Source of the DNA: Sisyra terminalis
Taxonomy: Eukaryota > Arthropoda > Insecta > Neuroptera > Sisyridae
Direction: 5' to 3'
Length of the DNA stretch: 64,000 nucleotides
NCBI GenBank assembly: GCA_958496175.1
Contig: OY292274.1
Span: 62,382,630-62,446,629, forward strand
Made by a program: the position numbers and the translations under genes. This document shows positions 24,163-36,345 of the stretch, piece by piece. Each line of letters opens with the position of its first letter. Within the stretch, counting starts at the first letter, position 1. The notes under the pieces are model-generated. The model did no database searches. It had not been told where the DNA came from and saw only the letters and a list, made by a program, of their open reading frames with translations.

Positions 24163-24485
24163 TAGATGATAAAATTCAGATCTCGGCTTTTATTAAATAA
24201 GGAGACAATTCAGGCTATTTAAGATCGGTTTTTTTATTTAAAATATTTTAATATTCAAATTAGCTACGTTTCGTTACGTATCGTAACTTCATCAGGCTTC
24301 GAGAATCACAAAAAAATATAATATTTTCAATTTAAATTCAATAAACAAATAAAAAATATTTTTTTATGATTCAAGAAGTCTGATGAAATTACGATACGTA
24401 ACGAAACGTAGCTAATTTGAATATTAAAAAAATATTTAATAAAAAAACCGATCTTAAACAATCTAAATGGTTTTCTTATTTAAAA
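24163..24485. repeat. F1 hairpin, copy b, inverted relative to copy a
   Basis: It holds a minus motif (24261-24300) and a plus motif (24375-24415) with the same core as copy a. The sequence AGATGATAAAATTCAGATCT at its left edge is the inverse of the right edge of copy a (about 23610-23641). Copies a and b therefore bracket about 520 bp of AT-rich DNA (23642-24162). The bracketed part has one 61-codon minus frame of no recognisable type. Confidence 0.65.
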
Positions 24486-25270
24486 ATAATTTCAAAAGAA
24501 ATTTTTTGGTCACAAATTATAAAAAAATCTATTCAAATAAAGTAAAAGCAAAGTTCTAATTCATCTTCTTTTTTAAGGTTCCTGCGATTGAAAAATATTT
24601 TTTTTTCTATGATTTTTATCGAGTTCCTTAAAATTAATTTTTTAAATTTTGAGTTATCACTTAATATAAGTTTTAACTAAATTGTAAGCTACAAGATGGC
24701 CCAATACACACTATAGGGTTTGAATTTTCTTTTGCCGTTTTATTTTATTCATAAGTATTTGATAGGTGTGAAAAATTACTATGGCAAAAAATAGCTCATT
24801 ACTCATTACAACTCACCAAATACGTTCAATTTTATTTTGAAAATCATTATTCAATTTAAGAACGCAGCAAATGTATCATTGTCATTTTAACATTCAACAT
24901 ACATCTTTGGAGGCCATAATTCGTCGCTTAATGGATTATTTAGAGCAAAAGTTTTCTGTAGATTCCAAAATAAAGACAGGATATTCCCACCTTTTGCCAA
25001 TTATAGCTGGATGATCGAAAATTACTCGTAATTACATAATATATCTGTAACACATTTTTAAAATAAATTTCGTTTTCAGAAACTCAATTAATCATTGTAT
25101 CTAATGCAATATTTACATTAAAATCTCCGCTTAAAATCTTTGAAATTTCATCTTGTTAATAATTTTCGTTCACACCTCTGGTTTGTAATGTATTTAATTT
25201 TCATTTATGTACTTTTGGCGGTCTTTTTAGTTCTTTGAAGTCTTCTTTTTCTTTGATAATCACGATTATA
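24486..25270. other. AT-rich stretch without recognisable feature
   Basis: No supported gene or element. Confidence 0.4.
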
Positions 25271-25274
25271 TTCT

Positions 25275-26613
25275 GTATTCGTTTTTGGTACACTTAAGAA
25301 ATGAAATTAAAAAAAAAATTAATTGTTTCTGTAGCTTTATTACTACTAAGGTCTAGCGGCTCTAGGGTTAATTAAATCCGTTATCGAGAAATATTGAAAA
25401 TTTGCTCGATGCGAAGATCAAACCCACAACCTACTAGTTTTGGAGCGGTCACCTAGACCACTCGACCACCAGTAGGCTTAAAAAAATTTTTTTGTTCAAA
25501 TTATGAAATTTTAACGTAAACAATAAATAATTTACCACGGTTGTAAGTATTCGTTTTTGGAATACTTTAGAAATGTTTTTTACTTATTATTTACCGTCGC
25601 TTTATAACTACTAAGGTCTAGCGGCTCTAGGGTTAATTAAATCCGTTATCGAGAAATATTGAAAATTTGCTCGATGCAAAGATCAAACCCACAACCTACT
25701 AGTTTTGGAGCGGTCACCTAGACCACTCGACCACCAATAGGCATAAAAAATTTTTTTTGTTTAAATTATAAAATTTTTACGTAAACAATAAATAATTTAC
25801 CACGGTTGTAAGTATTCGTTTTCGGCATACTTTAGAATTGCTTTTTTAATTGTTATTTACCATCGTTTTACATTTATTAAGTTCTTCAGCGACTCTAGGG
25901 TTAATTAAATCCGTTATCGAGAAATATTGAAAATTTACTCGATGCGAGGATCGAACCCACTACCTATCAGTTTTGGAGCGGTACCTTAGACCCCTCGGCC
26001 ACCAGCAGACTTAAATTTGTTTTTATTTAAATTATAAAATGTCTATATAAACAATAAATAATTTACCACGGTTGTAAGTATTCGTTTTTGGAATACTTTA
26101 GAAATGTTTTTAGTTATTATTTATCGTCGCTTTACAACTAATAAGCTCTTCAGCGACTCTAGGGTTATTAAAATCCGTTATCAAGAAATATTGAGAATTT
26201 GCTCGATAATAGGATCGAACCCATTACCTCCTTGTTTTGGAGCGGTACCTTAGACCACTCGGCCACCAGTAGGCTTATTTTTTTTTTTATTTAAATTATG
26301 AAATCTTATTGTAAACAATAAATAATTTATCACTGTTGTAAATTTTCGTTTTTGGAATAGTTTAGAAATGTTTTTAGTTATTATTTATCATCGCTTTATA
26401 ACTAATAAGTTCTTCAGCGACTCTAGGGTTAATAAAATCCGTTATCAAGAAATATTGAAAATTTGCTCGATACGGGGATTGAACCCATTACCTACTAGTT
26501 TTGAAGCGGTCACTTAGACCACTCGGCCACCAGTAGACATCAAAATGCTTTTATTAAAATTATGAAATGTTTTTTTTAAACAATAAATAATTCACCATGG
26601 TTGTAAGGGCGAC
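25275..26613 (-). repeat. tandem array of ~265-bp monomers with tRNA-like Pol III promoters
   Basis: Five monomers repeat with a period of about 265 bp. Each holds a minus-strand tRNA-like segment at about 25400-25475, 25670-25740, 25937-26010, 26200-26273 and 26461-26538. The clearest (25937-26010) reads GGTGGCCGAGGGGTCTAAGG, a good A box, and GGTTCGATCC, a good B box, followed by T-runs usable as Pol III terminators. No normal acceptor stem or anticodon arm is apparent, so these are not functional tRNA genes. They look like a tRNA-derived SINE amplified as a short satellite. Confidence 0.75.
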
Positions 26614-28777
26614 TATTCCCAAGTAGCCTAATACACCAAGTACAATCATAAGAATCACTGTAATGTTTTCTATTTCATTATTTCATTCGTGAAGCCTAAT
26701 AACTTTATCATTGTTGTGATCAATACCAGTAATGTTTTGGAGCTTTTACCTTAAAAGCAACTTCAATTTTTGAATGTCCAAAAATATACTTTGTTGTTTA
26801 TTTATTACTTTAAATTATAATTATTGTTGTAATGAATTGAACTTATGATTTTTATAACTTGTGTTAGATTAATTGAGATATAACGGAAAACCGCCTAACG
26901 TGCGGCAATAATGAAAATCGTTGTAAGTCTTAAATTTCTATATTTATCTCATTTAATAAAGTTTCATGTCAAAATAATGCTAAGAACGTTTTCACTTCAA
27001 AATCCGACAGGTACAAATGAATAAGATGAAAAAATTTTTTTTTTTTTAAGTTTTAGTCCTAGTTTTAAGATTTAAAGAGTTTTAAAGATTTAGCCCTAGT
27101 TTTCAATTTTACTTTCATTTGATCTTTAATAAAACAAAAACTTGTCAGATTTTTTTTTTCAATTTTAAATTTTATGAAAAATATTTCCAATAGAAGCAAA
27201 TTTACAATGACTATGTAATTGAATAGAATTACATTTTTTCTTATAAAAATAGATTATTCTAAAGAAAAATTTTCATAAAACCAAAATAGGTAACTGTTTT
27301 TTTTAAATTTATTCATCAAATAATAAAAAATAAATATACAAAGGTACTAAAAGCAAAAAACTTTATGGTTCATGCTTGAAAAATGCGTAATAAAGCTGTA
27401 CTTTACAATAATTGTAAACAAAAAATAGGACAAGAATTCTATATTAAAATGAGATAGTATACATAAAAAGACATAAACATAGCCATTTGAAGAGTAATAG
27501 GTCCTTAAAAAAGTTTCAAATTACATTTAAATTAAATCTTTTGTAAAATTGTACTTCAAAGCACATATAAATCTTATTTTCACTAACTATGAATTAGACC
27601 GTGGGAAATAAAAAAAAATAAAAAGGAATTTTCAAATTTTGTTAAAACTATTAACAGTGCTAACGGCACAATTCGAAAGTTAAATGTTAATTTATTCTTC
27701 TTTCAGGAAAACTTTTTACAGATTTTCTTATGAATATGTTCTTCCGAATAATCGATAGATGGCAATCCTTTGATAGATGTGTTTCAAATAATTATAAGAG
27801 ACTTAAAAATGTTTCTAAAAATAAAGGAAATTAAAATATTTAAAAGATATAAAACTAATCATTTAAAAACATAAAATTTTAGTTTCTACTTAAATTTTAC
27901 AATACTTACCTTAATAAAAAACACAATTTAAATACGACTGTTAACAAGAGTTTTAAGTGATATTGTAATAATTAAGTAATAATCTTTTTCAAGTTTGTAT
28001 TATTAATTTGATAAATTTTATTAAGTATACTATTTTTGTGTAAATTTTGTAGTTCTTCTGGTTCTATGAACCAGTGTGTAAAGCACCTCTATAGAAATTC
28101 CACCAGAAGTAAAAGAAAGAATAAAGAATAATAATAATAGAAGAATAAGCGTTCATTTTTGCCCGATTAAAAAAAAAATAGATTCATCTAAAGTAATTTT
28201 TCTGGATAAAATAATTTAAATTAGGTCAATTGAAAAAAAGGAAAATAAAATAAGATGAAATTCATTTTTATCTTTACAACAATTTGTGCAGAGATACAAG
28301 TCATAAAAGCATTGCTTATTAATAATTATCAACAATGTTTTCAGTAATCCTAACTGTTACGGTTGACTCACTTTACTAATTAGCTATATTTTGCATGAAA
28401 AATGTCACTTTGTTATTTTCATGTTATTCTTTTTGACTGCTCTTTGACAAATTATAAAACAAACAAGGATGCAGTGAAAATTTCAAAGCATTAAGGGAGC
28501 ATACGTAGTTCTTTGTTGACATTTTTCTGTAAAAACAAAAGGATGCATTTCACTATTAAGGGGGAGAAAAAATGGAGATTTTTTTTTCTTTATGAAAAAA
28601 CCAATTAAGAAGTAAGGAATGGATGAGTCGTAAGAAAATTCAAATGAAAAAATCTCCACAAATTAAATTTACTTTAATTATAATTATATTTCCAACAATT
28701 CAAAGCTGTAACTACAACAATTTTAAGACTAGGAGTTTTAGATTCTAAATATTTTTGGATCTGTATTCCATATATCT
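26614..28777. other. AT-rich stretch without recognisable feature
   Basis: About 2.1 kb without a supported gene, inverted repeat or element end. Confidence 0.45.
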
Positions 28778-28784
28778 GTATAAG

Positions 28785-29790
28785 GTATAGTCACCAAATT
28801 TCGTCCCCTAGCTTAATTTCGCCCCCTTGGGTATCTTTTTTTCTAAATAACGCCACCTAGTTTTTATAATTTAAATTTAAAGTCAGTTAAGTCAGACAAT
28901 CATTTCAAATTTTTAGCGGTTAAATGTTGAGTCTGTGTCAAGATATTTAAAAAAATAGAAAACTTGTCAAGGTAAGTTTTTGATTGAAATACTATCGATA
29001 AGGTTTAAAGGGTGATGTTCTTGAATTATTTAAACGAAATTTTGCCAAAATTTGATGTTATCGCTTAAAATTAAATCGATTATATTTTCATTTAGGTTAT
29101 GACATGCGTTTTTGGTCGAATACAAATTTTCAACACTACTGGCAAATTCCTAATATCGTCCCCTTACATAAGCCTAATATCGCCCCCGGGACGATATTGA
29201 GATTACTTCGTTATTCGGCAGTTGTATTTTTTCAACAATCATTTTTTCAATAAAATATTTAGTGTGGACGAAACAGGGATCAGCACTATGATAAAATGGG
29301 AGAAAAGTGGATAGGATGCACAAAATGTTTCCAATGGATGCATGAGGATTGTGTTGAAAATCCAGGGCCTAACTTTATCTGTTCAATTTGCTTAGAGAAT
29401 TAAAATTACTTAAAGTTTAAACTATAGGTACATCAATGATTAATAAGTCTGATTAGATATTGTTATTATTATGATTATACTAATAATTATATATTGTTAA
29501 AAATATAGTTTATGTTTATGTAGGTAAGTCCTGATTATTGTGATCTCAATATCGTCCCCGGGACGTAACTAGGTGCCCAAAAATTTATTTTCAGAATGTC
29601 TACTTTTTTGTAAAGAATATTTTTGTATAAATAATAAAGAATTGAACAGATTTTTTTTAATTTAAAATAATAAAGAAATGTTATAACTAAACTTTGACGT
29701 TATATTGATTACTTTAATCGCAACATTTTTATCAAAATTTTTATTTTTCAAAAAGGGGACGTTATTTGGTGACTCAACCTTATAGTGAAA
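28785..29790 (+). mobile_element. DNA transposon relic with part of a PHD-like zinc finger
   Basis: The inverted ends are TATAAGGTATAGTCACCAAA and its inverse, each leading into a GTCCCCT block. An inner inverted pair (CCCGGGACGATATTGAGATT at about 29194 and ATCTCAATATCGTCCCCGGG at about 29543) brackets the coding remnant. Most of the transposase is gone. The finger at the C-terminal end suggests descent from a pogo/Tigger-type element, some of which carry such fingers. That assignment is an inference. Confidence 0.6.
29302..29403 (+). pseudogene. PHD-like zinc-finger C-terminal remnant
   Basis: The frame reads DKMGEKWIGCTKCFQW, then MHEDCVEN, then FICSICLEN and a stop. The spacing C-x2-C, H-x2-C and C-x2-C is that of the last three metal-ligand pairs of a PHD finger. 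The first C-x2-C pair is missing and an in-frame stop lies immediately upstream. A functional protein is not expected. Confidence 0.6.
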
Positions 29791-30231
29791 AAAAAAATCA
29801 CAATTGAAACCAAGGGATTTTATATACAAGATATTTGAGAACAATGATATCAAGTCGAAATATTTTACAATAAAAATTAAAGGGACATTTATTAAGTACA
29901 TAAAAATAGTTTTTTTTTTCAATTTTTCAATTAATCTTCTTATAGATTTTGATAATTTCAATAGACACTAAAGTTTTCGTAATAAACAATGATAAAGGTA
30001 TAATCAAAACTAATTAAATCTGAATTGTTTTTTTTTTTTTGGTATTTTCTTTTATTAGGTGTTCAAATAAGTTTTGAGTATTTAGGGAAAAATTGCGATA
30101 CCGAAATTAAATATTAATGGATCTTGAAACTATATTAAATTATTCATTTTTAAATGTTTTCCTTTTTCTTTGAAAATCATTATATACAATTTTGCTGAAG
30201 TGATAACTACATACTTTCATTGTGCTGAAAC

Positions 30232-30745
30232 CATGTCAGCTTTTGTGTCCAAAAAACACAAATTGCACTTCATTTTAGTTTCAATTTAAAGAAAAGTGGT
30301 AAATATAAATGAATGATGAATATATGGTAAACATATTTCAACGATAAAAATATGTAAAATTTGGTTCCAGCGTTTTAAAAGTGGTAATTTTGATACCAGC
30401 AACAAAAAAGCTAATTGGATGAGTTATTGATTTTAGATTCATACCAAATTTCAGAGAAATTCATAGAAATCACGGAAGTCAACAAGTGGTTTTAAATCAT
30501 CTGAAGTCCATAAGTATGGTGCAAAAACAGTGTCATCTTAAATCAAGAGATCTTGAGGCCTATTTCCTTACATACCAAGGACTTAAGCTCAAAGCATTTT
30601 GCATAGAATAGTCGTAACGGATGGCAAAAAGAAGATCCATTTCGATAATCCAAAGAGAATAAAATCTTAGAATAGACCAAGCATCAACTTCAACAGTCAA
30701 AAATTAAATCGATTCCTGGACCTCCTCGAAGAACTATGTTCTTTT
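30232..30745 (+). pseudogene. mariner transposase relic, N-terminal half
   Basis: It begins ATG with MSAFVSKKHKLHFI, which resembles mariner N-termini. The helix-turn-helix region follows: WFQRFKSGNFD, QQVVLNHLKSIGMVQKQ, KSRDLEAYF, a degraded FLHRIVTGDE region, then DNPKR and a KHQLQQ block. Several stops and frameshifts are present. It ends where the M1 element at 30766 begins, so that insertion or a deletion removed the catalytic DD34D C-terminal half. Confidence 0.7.
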
Positions 30746-30765
30746 TTAAGGAATTTATATATGAT

Positions 30766-31950
30766 TTAAGGGGGTATTCTGGTCTAGAAATTTCAAAAAA
30801 AAAAAACTGTTTTTTCATATTTTGAAAGCTTAGACATTCAAAAATATGATCCTTAAAGAATTTTTCAAAATTCGAATTATTTTCGGAGATACAGCCGATT
30901 TAGATACAAACGAAACTAGAATTGACCGCTCTGAACTACGAGCTTCTGCTGCTTCAAAAGAAGGTAGAACAGCTGAATTATTAGCTGAAAGAACTTCTCA
31001 AGACCTGAATTATAAGAAGGAGGAAGGCCCAATGTATGGATCTGGGATCTCCAATTGATGCAAAATGAGTATTACATATTATTTTCAGAGTTATTCCATT
31101 AGAATTAATTCCTAAACTTTAAATGCGTTTTTCTCGAAACTACTTTTTTTGAGGTGGTTGACATGATATTTCAAGTTCTACTGAACCGATTTCTTCGAAA
31201 TTTAGTATATACCTTTTTTATATAACTCTCCATCGCGTCTGCTTTGGATTTAAAAAAAAATATGATTTAAAGTATTTTTAAAAAATTCGGAAAGGTTGAA
31301 AAAATCGGGATGAAAAAAAAATTTGTATTTTCAAATTGACGCTATTTTTTTTTTTTTTTTTAAAATGGTCAACCCGATAGCGACATTTTTATTAATGAAA
31401 AATTTGTTCGATTTTTTTGACTTTAGATCTCTACAAGGGTTGAAATCAAACTTTAAACGCGTTTTTCTCGAAACTACTTTTTTTGAGGTGGTTGACATGA
31501 TATTTCAAATTCTACTGAACCGATTTCTTCGAAATTTGGTATATATCTTGTTTATATAACTCTCCATCGCGTCTGCTTTGGATTTAAAAAAAAATGATTT
31601 TAAGTATTTTTAAAAATTCGAAAAGGTCGAAAAAATCAGGATGAAAAAAAATTTGTTTTTTCAAGTTGACGCCATTTTTTTTTTTGTTTTTTTTTTTTGA
31701 AAATAGTCAACCCGATAGCGACATCTTGATTAATGAAAAAATTGTTTGATTTTTTTGTTTTAGATCTCTACAAGGGTTTAAATCATGTCAACCAGGACGC
31801 ACCGTTTTTTTTTGAAGCCCCTGCTCCACCGGCCGTATCTCGGCGAATTTTGTTTTTTTTTTCTAGTTATTTTTTTTATATTCTCAAAATGTCAATGAAA
31901 ATGCTTTTCATTTTCAAAATTCCGGCTTTTAGACCAGAATACCCACTTAA
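30766..31950 (+). mobile_element. TTAA-flanked inverted-repeat element, family M1, copy 2
   Basis: Both ends keep TTAA. The left end is GGGGGTATTCTGGTCTAGAA and the right end CTTTTAGACCAGAATACCCAC. The interior contains a 70-codon frame, MILKEFF...PMYGSGISN (30846-31058), conserved with copy 1. It also holds a direct tandem duplication of about 330 bp (about 31110-31445 and 31447-31770). Each duplicate starts with the TTTAAACGCGTTTTTCTCG motif or a one-base variant. Confidence 0.8.
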
Positions 31951-32789
31951 ACGACTATACTTTGAGTAAAAAAAAAACTCAAACTTTTTTATACATCTAA
32001 TAATTGCTTTTAATTCACTACAATGGCTGACATTTTGCACTGTATTACTATGTAATATAAAGTACGTTTTTAATGTGGAATTTAAAGATTTAAGCCGAGA
32101 ACCAGCGCAGGATTTAAATTTTTAAAAAACAATGGTCGCTACATCAATACTGCATTTAATTAAAATCGGCTTTATCCAATTAGTTATTACAACCGGAATA
32201 ATACTTTATATTGGCAGGCAAAATCATTGATTCATTGATCACATGAATTGCATATTTTTTTTTTTTATTTTGAATAATCTTCCATTTAATAAGCATTGAC
32301 CAGTAAACACACTCGAATTTTGCAAGCATAATAAATTTTAATCCTTATATCCGAAAAATCAAACGAAAAGTCATTGTCGCTTTTTGGTTTTATTAATTTC
32401 TCAACCAAAAACTAATTACTTTAATTCAAAAAATGAGAATAAAAACAAAGTATTTTTTTCATTGATTTTCAAAAGAGTATTTTACATTTTTAAATAAGAG
32501 TTATGAATATTTAAAGATTAAAAAAATTTCCATTACATTATATGGGTCACTTATATGGTCTTGAATAATTTGAATTGAAGCTAAAATTATATTTAAATCC
32601 ATGTTAATACAAGCATAGTAATCAAATAAAACAGAACTTTTGCTATTTTCTGCATGAAAACACATATGTAATGTCGATTTTCATATCAAAACCTTTGCTT
32701 AAATTGTGTAATATTCGTCGTTAAAGTACATAAGAAATATTCATGAGTGAATTCATAAGTGCAAATTCATACGGCACATATTTAGATAA
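31951..32789. other. AT-rich stretch without recognisable feature
   Basis: No supported gene or element. Confidence 0.4.
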
Positions 32790-33335
32790 TAAGAATAAAA
32801 ACAAACTAGATCAAATCAAAATAAGATTTTTTCGCTGACTTTGAACAGTTATACTGTGTATACAATATATAAGATATATCGCAGTCCAATTTATGTAGTA
32901 TAATTTAATATAATAATATATAAAAATCATACCAAACACATAAATTTGAACAGAAGTTCAAAGAAAAATATTCGTGACGTATTGCCCAGATACGTATTTC
33001 GATTGCCAAGCAATCTTCATCAGTGGTCATCAAGTAGTTTGGATCACTCTGTAACTGCTTAATGATGATTCACAACGAGTGATCCACACTACTTGATGAC
33101 CACTGATGAAGATTGCTTGGCAATCAAAATACGTATCTGGGCAATACGTCACGAATATTTTTGTTTGAACTTCTGTTCAAATTTATGTTTGTGGTATGGT
33201 TTTTAAATATTATTGTAATAAATTATACTACATAAATTGAACTGCAATATATCTTATATATTGTATACACAGTATAACTGTTCAAAGTCAGCGAAAAAAT
33301 CTTATTTTGATTTGATCTAGTTTGTTTTTATTCTT
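32790..33335. repeat. giant hairpin F4 with inverted pair of hammerhead-like motifs
   Basis: Two arms of about 250 bp face each other around a centre at about 33055-33070. The minus motif (about 32985-33028) has CTGATGA, an extra A, helix GATTGC/GCAATC around TTG, GAA, the 8-base palindrome ATACGTAT, then C, and a 3-bp helix I. The plus motif (about 33099-33140) is identical except that GAAA is now AAAA. The outer part of each arm contains the C-terminal coding tail of the adjacent RT relic. Confidence 0.65.
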
Positions 33336-33632
33336 ATTATTATATTGGGCTTTACACTCATGATAATAGTATGATAAAACATTTATGATAAATGATTCCC
33401 TGATACCAAGGGATATATCAACAATACTGCGTGAGATGAAATAATTATTAAATCGTTTTTGGATAGTAGTCAATGGTCTGAGACTACTTTCATAAGCCCC
33501 ACCCCATGCAATTTTGCCATAATTGATTATATTTTCAAATAACCCATGATAAATAATTTTTAATACTGAGGGGCTTAAGCATTTGCTCAGTTTAAAGAAT
33601 ATAAATGAAAAGTATCTTATTCTTTTTGTCAA
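33288..33632 (-). pseudogene. non-LTR retrotransposon RT C-terminal fragment
   Basis: The minus frame carries SPSVLKIIYHGLFENIINYG, then KIAWGGAYESS and an IQKRF block, the connection region after the RT palm in jockey/CR1-type elements. The relic at 47830-51075 has the same blocks and is the same family. The last 16 or so residues extend into the right arm of the giant hairpin. Catalytic motifs are absent, so it is truncated. Confidence 0.7.
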
Positions 33633-33644
33633 TTCATAGACATT

Positions 33645-33805
33645 TTAAATTTAAAATATTTTATTTTTGTAGATCAAGAAGCCTGATGAAGTTACGATAC
33701 GTAACGAAACGTAGCTCATTGAATATTAAAAATATTAAATAAAAAAAACGATCTTAAACAACCTGAATTGTCTTCTTCTGAGATCTGAATCTTATCATCT
33801 ATTTT
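33645..33805 (+). repeat. solo F1 repeat with one hammerhead-like motif, copy c
   Basis: This single plus-strand motif (about 33677-33717) keeps CTGATGA, A, GTTACG/CGTAAC, GAA, ACGT and A. It shares the family 3' sequence ending near GATCTGAATCTTATCATCTA. It lies directly upstream, in RT reading direction, of the RT fragment. Confidence 0.65.
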
Positions 33806-35728
33806 TGAAATATTTTTAACAGACAAAAATTGCAACTTAAAAGTTTCATATATCAAAAATCCAAATCTCTCATATTCTTCTTTCAAAAAGACATACTCGT
33901 ATAACGTATATTACTGTTGAAACCACAATGGAGACTTAAGCAAATTTTAAGATCTTTTGCATCACTGGGACATATAATGACTGTTTTTTTTTTTAAATTT
34001 AGACATTAAAACATTGTTAAAATAAATTTCTTTTTCTTGAATTAATTTTAAATGATTTTTATGGAAAATCTTCTTGAAAAATTTGTAAAATATTACAACT
34101 CTTTTTATTTTTCATTTACCAAAAGCGTAATAACCCCTATATGAAATATATACAATCACTTGCGAACATATAAAAGATATTTGATTTTTTTTTTCTTAAC
34201 CACACTTAAAATTTTTAACAATATTATTATTTTCTTTAAGCTTAATATCTTATCTTATATAACATTACACATTTCTTATAAATACAAATTATTTTTATAT
34301 ATGAGCATATAAAATTAATCTCTTAGCTTCTTCAAACCGTTTAACCATATAATTTATATTAAATATTATTAAATCTACACATTGTTTATTTTTCTTTGGA
34401 GTTTTGAACCATCATTGTTAATATTTTGATAAAGGTTTTATGAAACATTTTTCAATAATTTCCAATAATATCAATGTTTACCTAATTTCAAAAACGATTC
34501 TATATTTTTCGATATTTTCGATACACATTTCAATTTTTAGGGTAAAAAAAAATTAAGAATATATATTTGTAATAAAAAAATATTTCGCAGTTAAATTCAC
34601 AATTATTCAACAACTCTGTATTGCTACAAATGTGTTATACTGTTATATACATATGCATACATGAGTGAGCCAATTGTTATAAGCAAATTGCATTTTTTAA
34701 CAAATGTATGCAAACTTTTCATTACATTTTCTTTTAAATTAATATTCATAAAGTTGCACAAAACGTATTTCAAACATATGAGCGCCAATCGTTTCTTCTT
34801 TTTTTTTTATGTAATGAAAACAATAACTTTTCAGTTGGCAGCAAAAGATAAAAGTACAATTTTTACCAATATGTGAATTCATCTCATGAATAAATCAGCA
34901 TATCAATGAACGAAAAAAATTTCAATTTGATTTATGAAATGAATATAAATTTCTCATAATTTTACTTCACTTATCTTAAAAAAAAACAATCGGGAAAAAA
35001 CTTTATTAAAGATTTTAAAAATTAGGGCAAAAAAATATTATTTTTAAAATAAACACCTAGAAGAGAAATACTATACGTTGTATGTATACAGAATCTATGC
35101 AGCTATTTTTAAGAAAATTTCAAAGTTATATAATTGTTAAATTCTATGTTTAACATCCAATAAACGAAGACAAAGAATAGGGAATCACAAAAAAATTGTT
35201 TACTCAATTTTCATAAAAGCAATGAAATTTGATTTTCTGAAAGTTTAAGCTCGACAATATTAAATTTAAGAGCTAAAAAAATGGCAATAAATAAATAAAA
35301 ACATTGTATTACAATATTCTCTTTGATCTGCTGAAAAAAAATTTCAATAAACAAATCCAATTTGTGACAATTTGTAGACAACAGGAAATGATACACATAC
35401 GAACAATCAAAGATCGAGTCATAGGAAAAGTCAATTTCGTCCTTCTAAAAAAAAAAATGAAAAAAGGCAAAAAAACTTTTTATAAAGCTCTTCGCTTTTT
35501 TGTGCTTTATTCAACATTTACCTACATTTATTTCAGTAACGAGCAATTGCCTCGAATGTTTTTGTCTGAAGTTTCGATTGCACAATTATCTAGTTACTTT
35601 CTAGTGTAACAATAAAATGCAATCGAACGATAAATTTTCAGGGTTGGTTTCTGGGGTTAATTGAAATGCAACTAAATAGTTCAATTTAAAGATCAAACGG
35701 CTTGATTGGCTGGTTTTAAATTAGATAC
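33806..35728. other. AT-rich stretch without recognisable feature
   Basis: About 1.9 kb holding only short, low-complexity frames (for example 34661-34876 and 35304-35609) with no recognisable motif. Confidence 0.4.
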
Positions 35729-36345
35729 TTAAGGGGGGAAGCTGGTCTAGAATTTTAAAGAAACCGAATTTTTTTTTGGTCTTAAAAGGTACTTTAGGGT
35801 CTTAAAATAACATACCAAAGGATGGATGCTGGCAAAAATGTCTAAATGCCCAAACTTTCGCAGATTAAAGGTATATACGTATTTAATATGATTTTATAGT
35901 ACTTAAAACTTTAAACGCGTTTTTCTCGAAATCACTGTTTTTGAACTGGCCGAAGACATAACTCGAGCAAATCTTCACCGATCTATACGAAATTTTGATA
36001 ATACATTCAAAATACTTTTCTCCAGAGATGTACGTAGGATTTTTTTTTAAATTGAACAGTTTTTTTTAATCAACAATTTTGTCGTTTTTTTATAGTGAAA
36101 ATTTTAATGTTTTGTTCAAACGTGCACCATTTCGCGAAAAAACAAAATATCGAAAAAATCCTACGTACGTCTCTTGCTGTTGTTATATAGAAACTAAACA
36201 TTTTCAGAATTTTGTTCCGGGACCAAAATTAAGGAGATTACATCTTCGGTCATGGACCCATCTAAAAAATGAGGCGCCTCCGAAGAAATGCTGGACAGCC
36301 GCCATTTTGAATTTAATTGACACGAAAAAATTTGTATTTGTATTA
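35729..36345. mobile_element. TTAA-family element M5, right end missing
   Basis: It starts TTAA-GGGGGGAAGCTGGTCTAGAA, related to M1. It contains TTTAAACGCGTTTTTCTCG at about 35911. No inverse end occurs before the foldback fragment that begins at about 36346, so the element is truncated. Confidence 0.55.

Noticed and set aside
25275..26613. CRISPR array or functional tRNA cluster
   Set aside because: The repeat unit is about 265 bp with no short direct repeat and unique spacer pattern, in a eukaryotic context. The tRNA-like parts lack an apparent acceptor stem and a normal anticodon arm.
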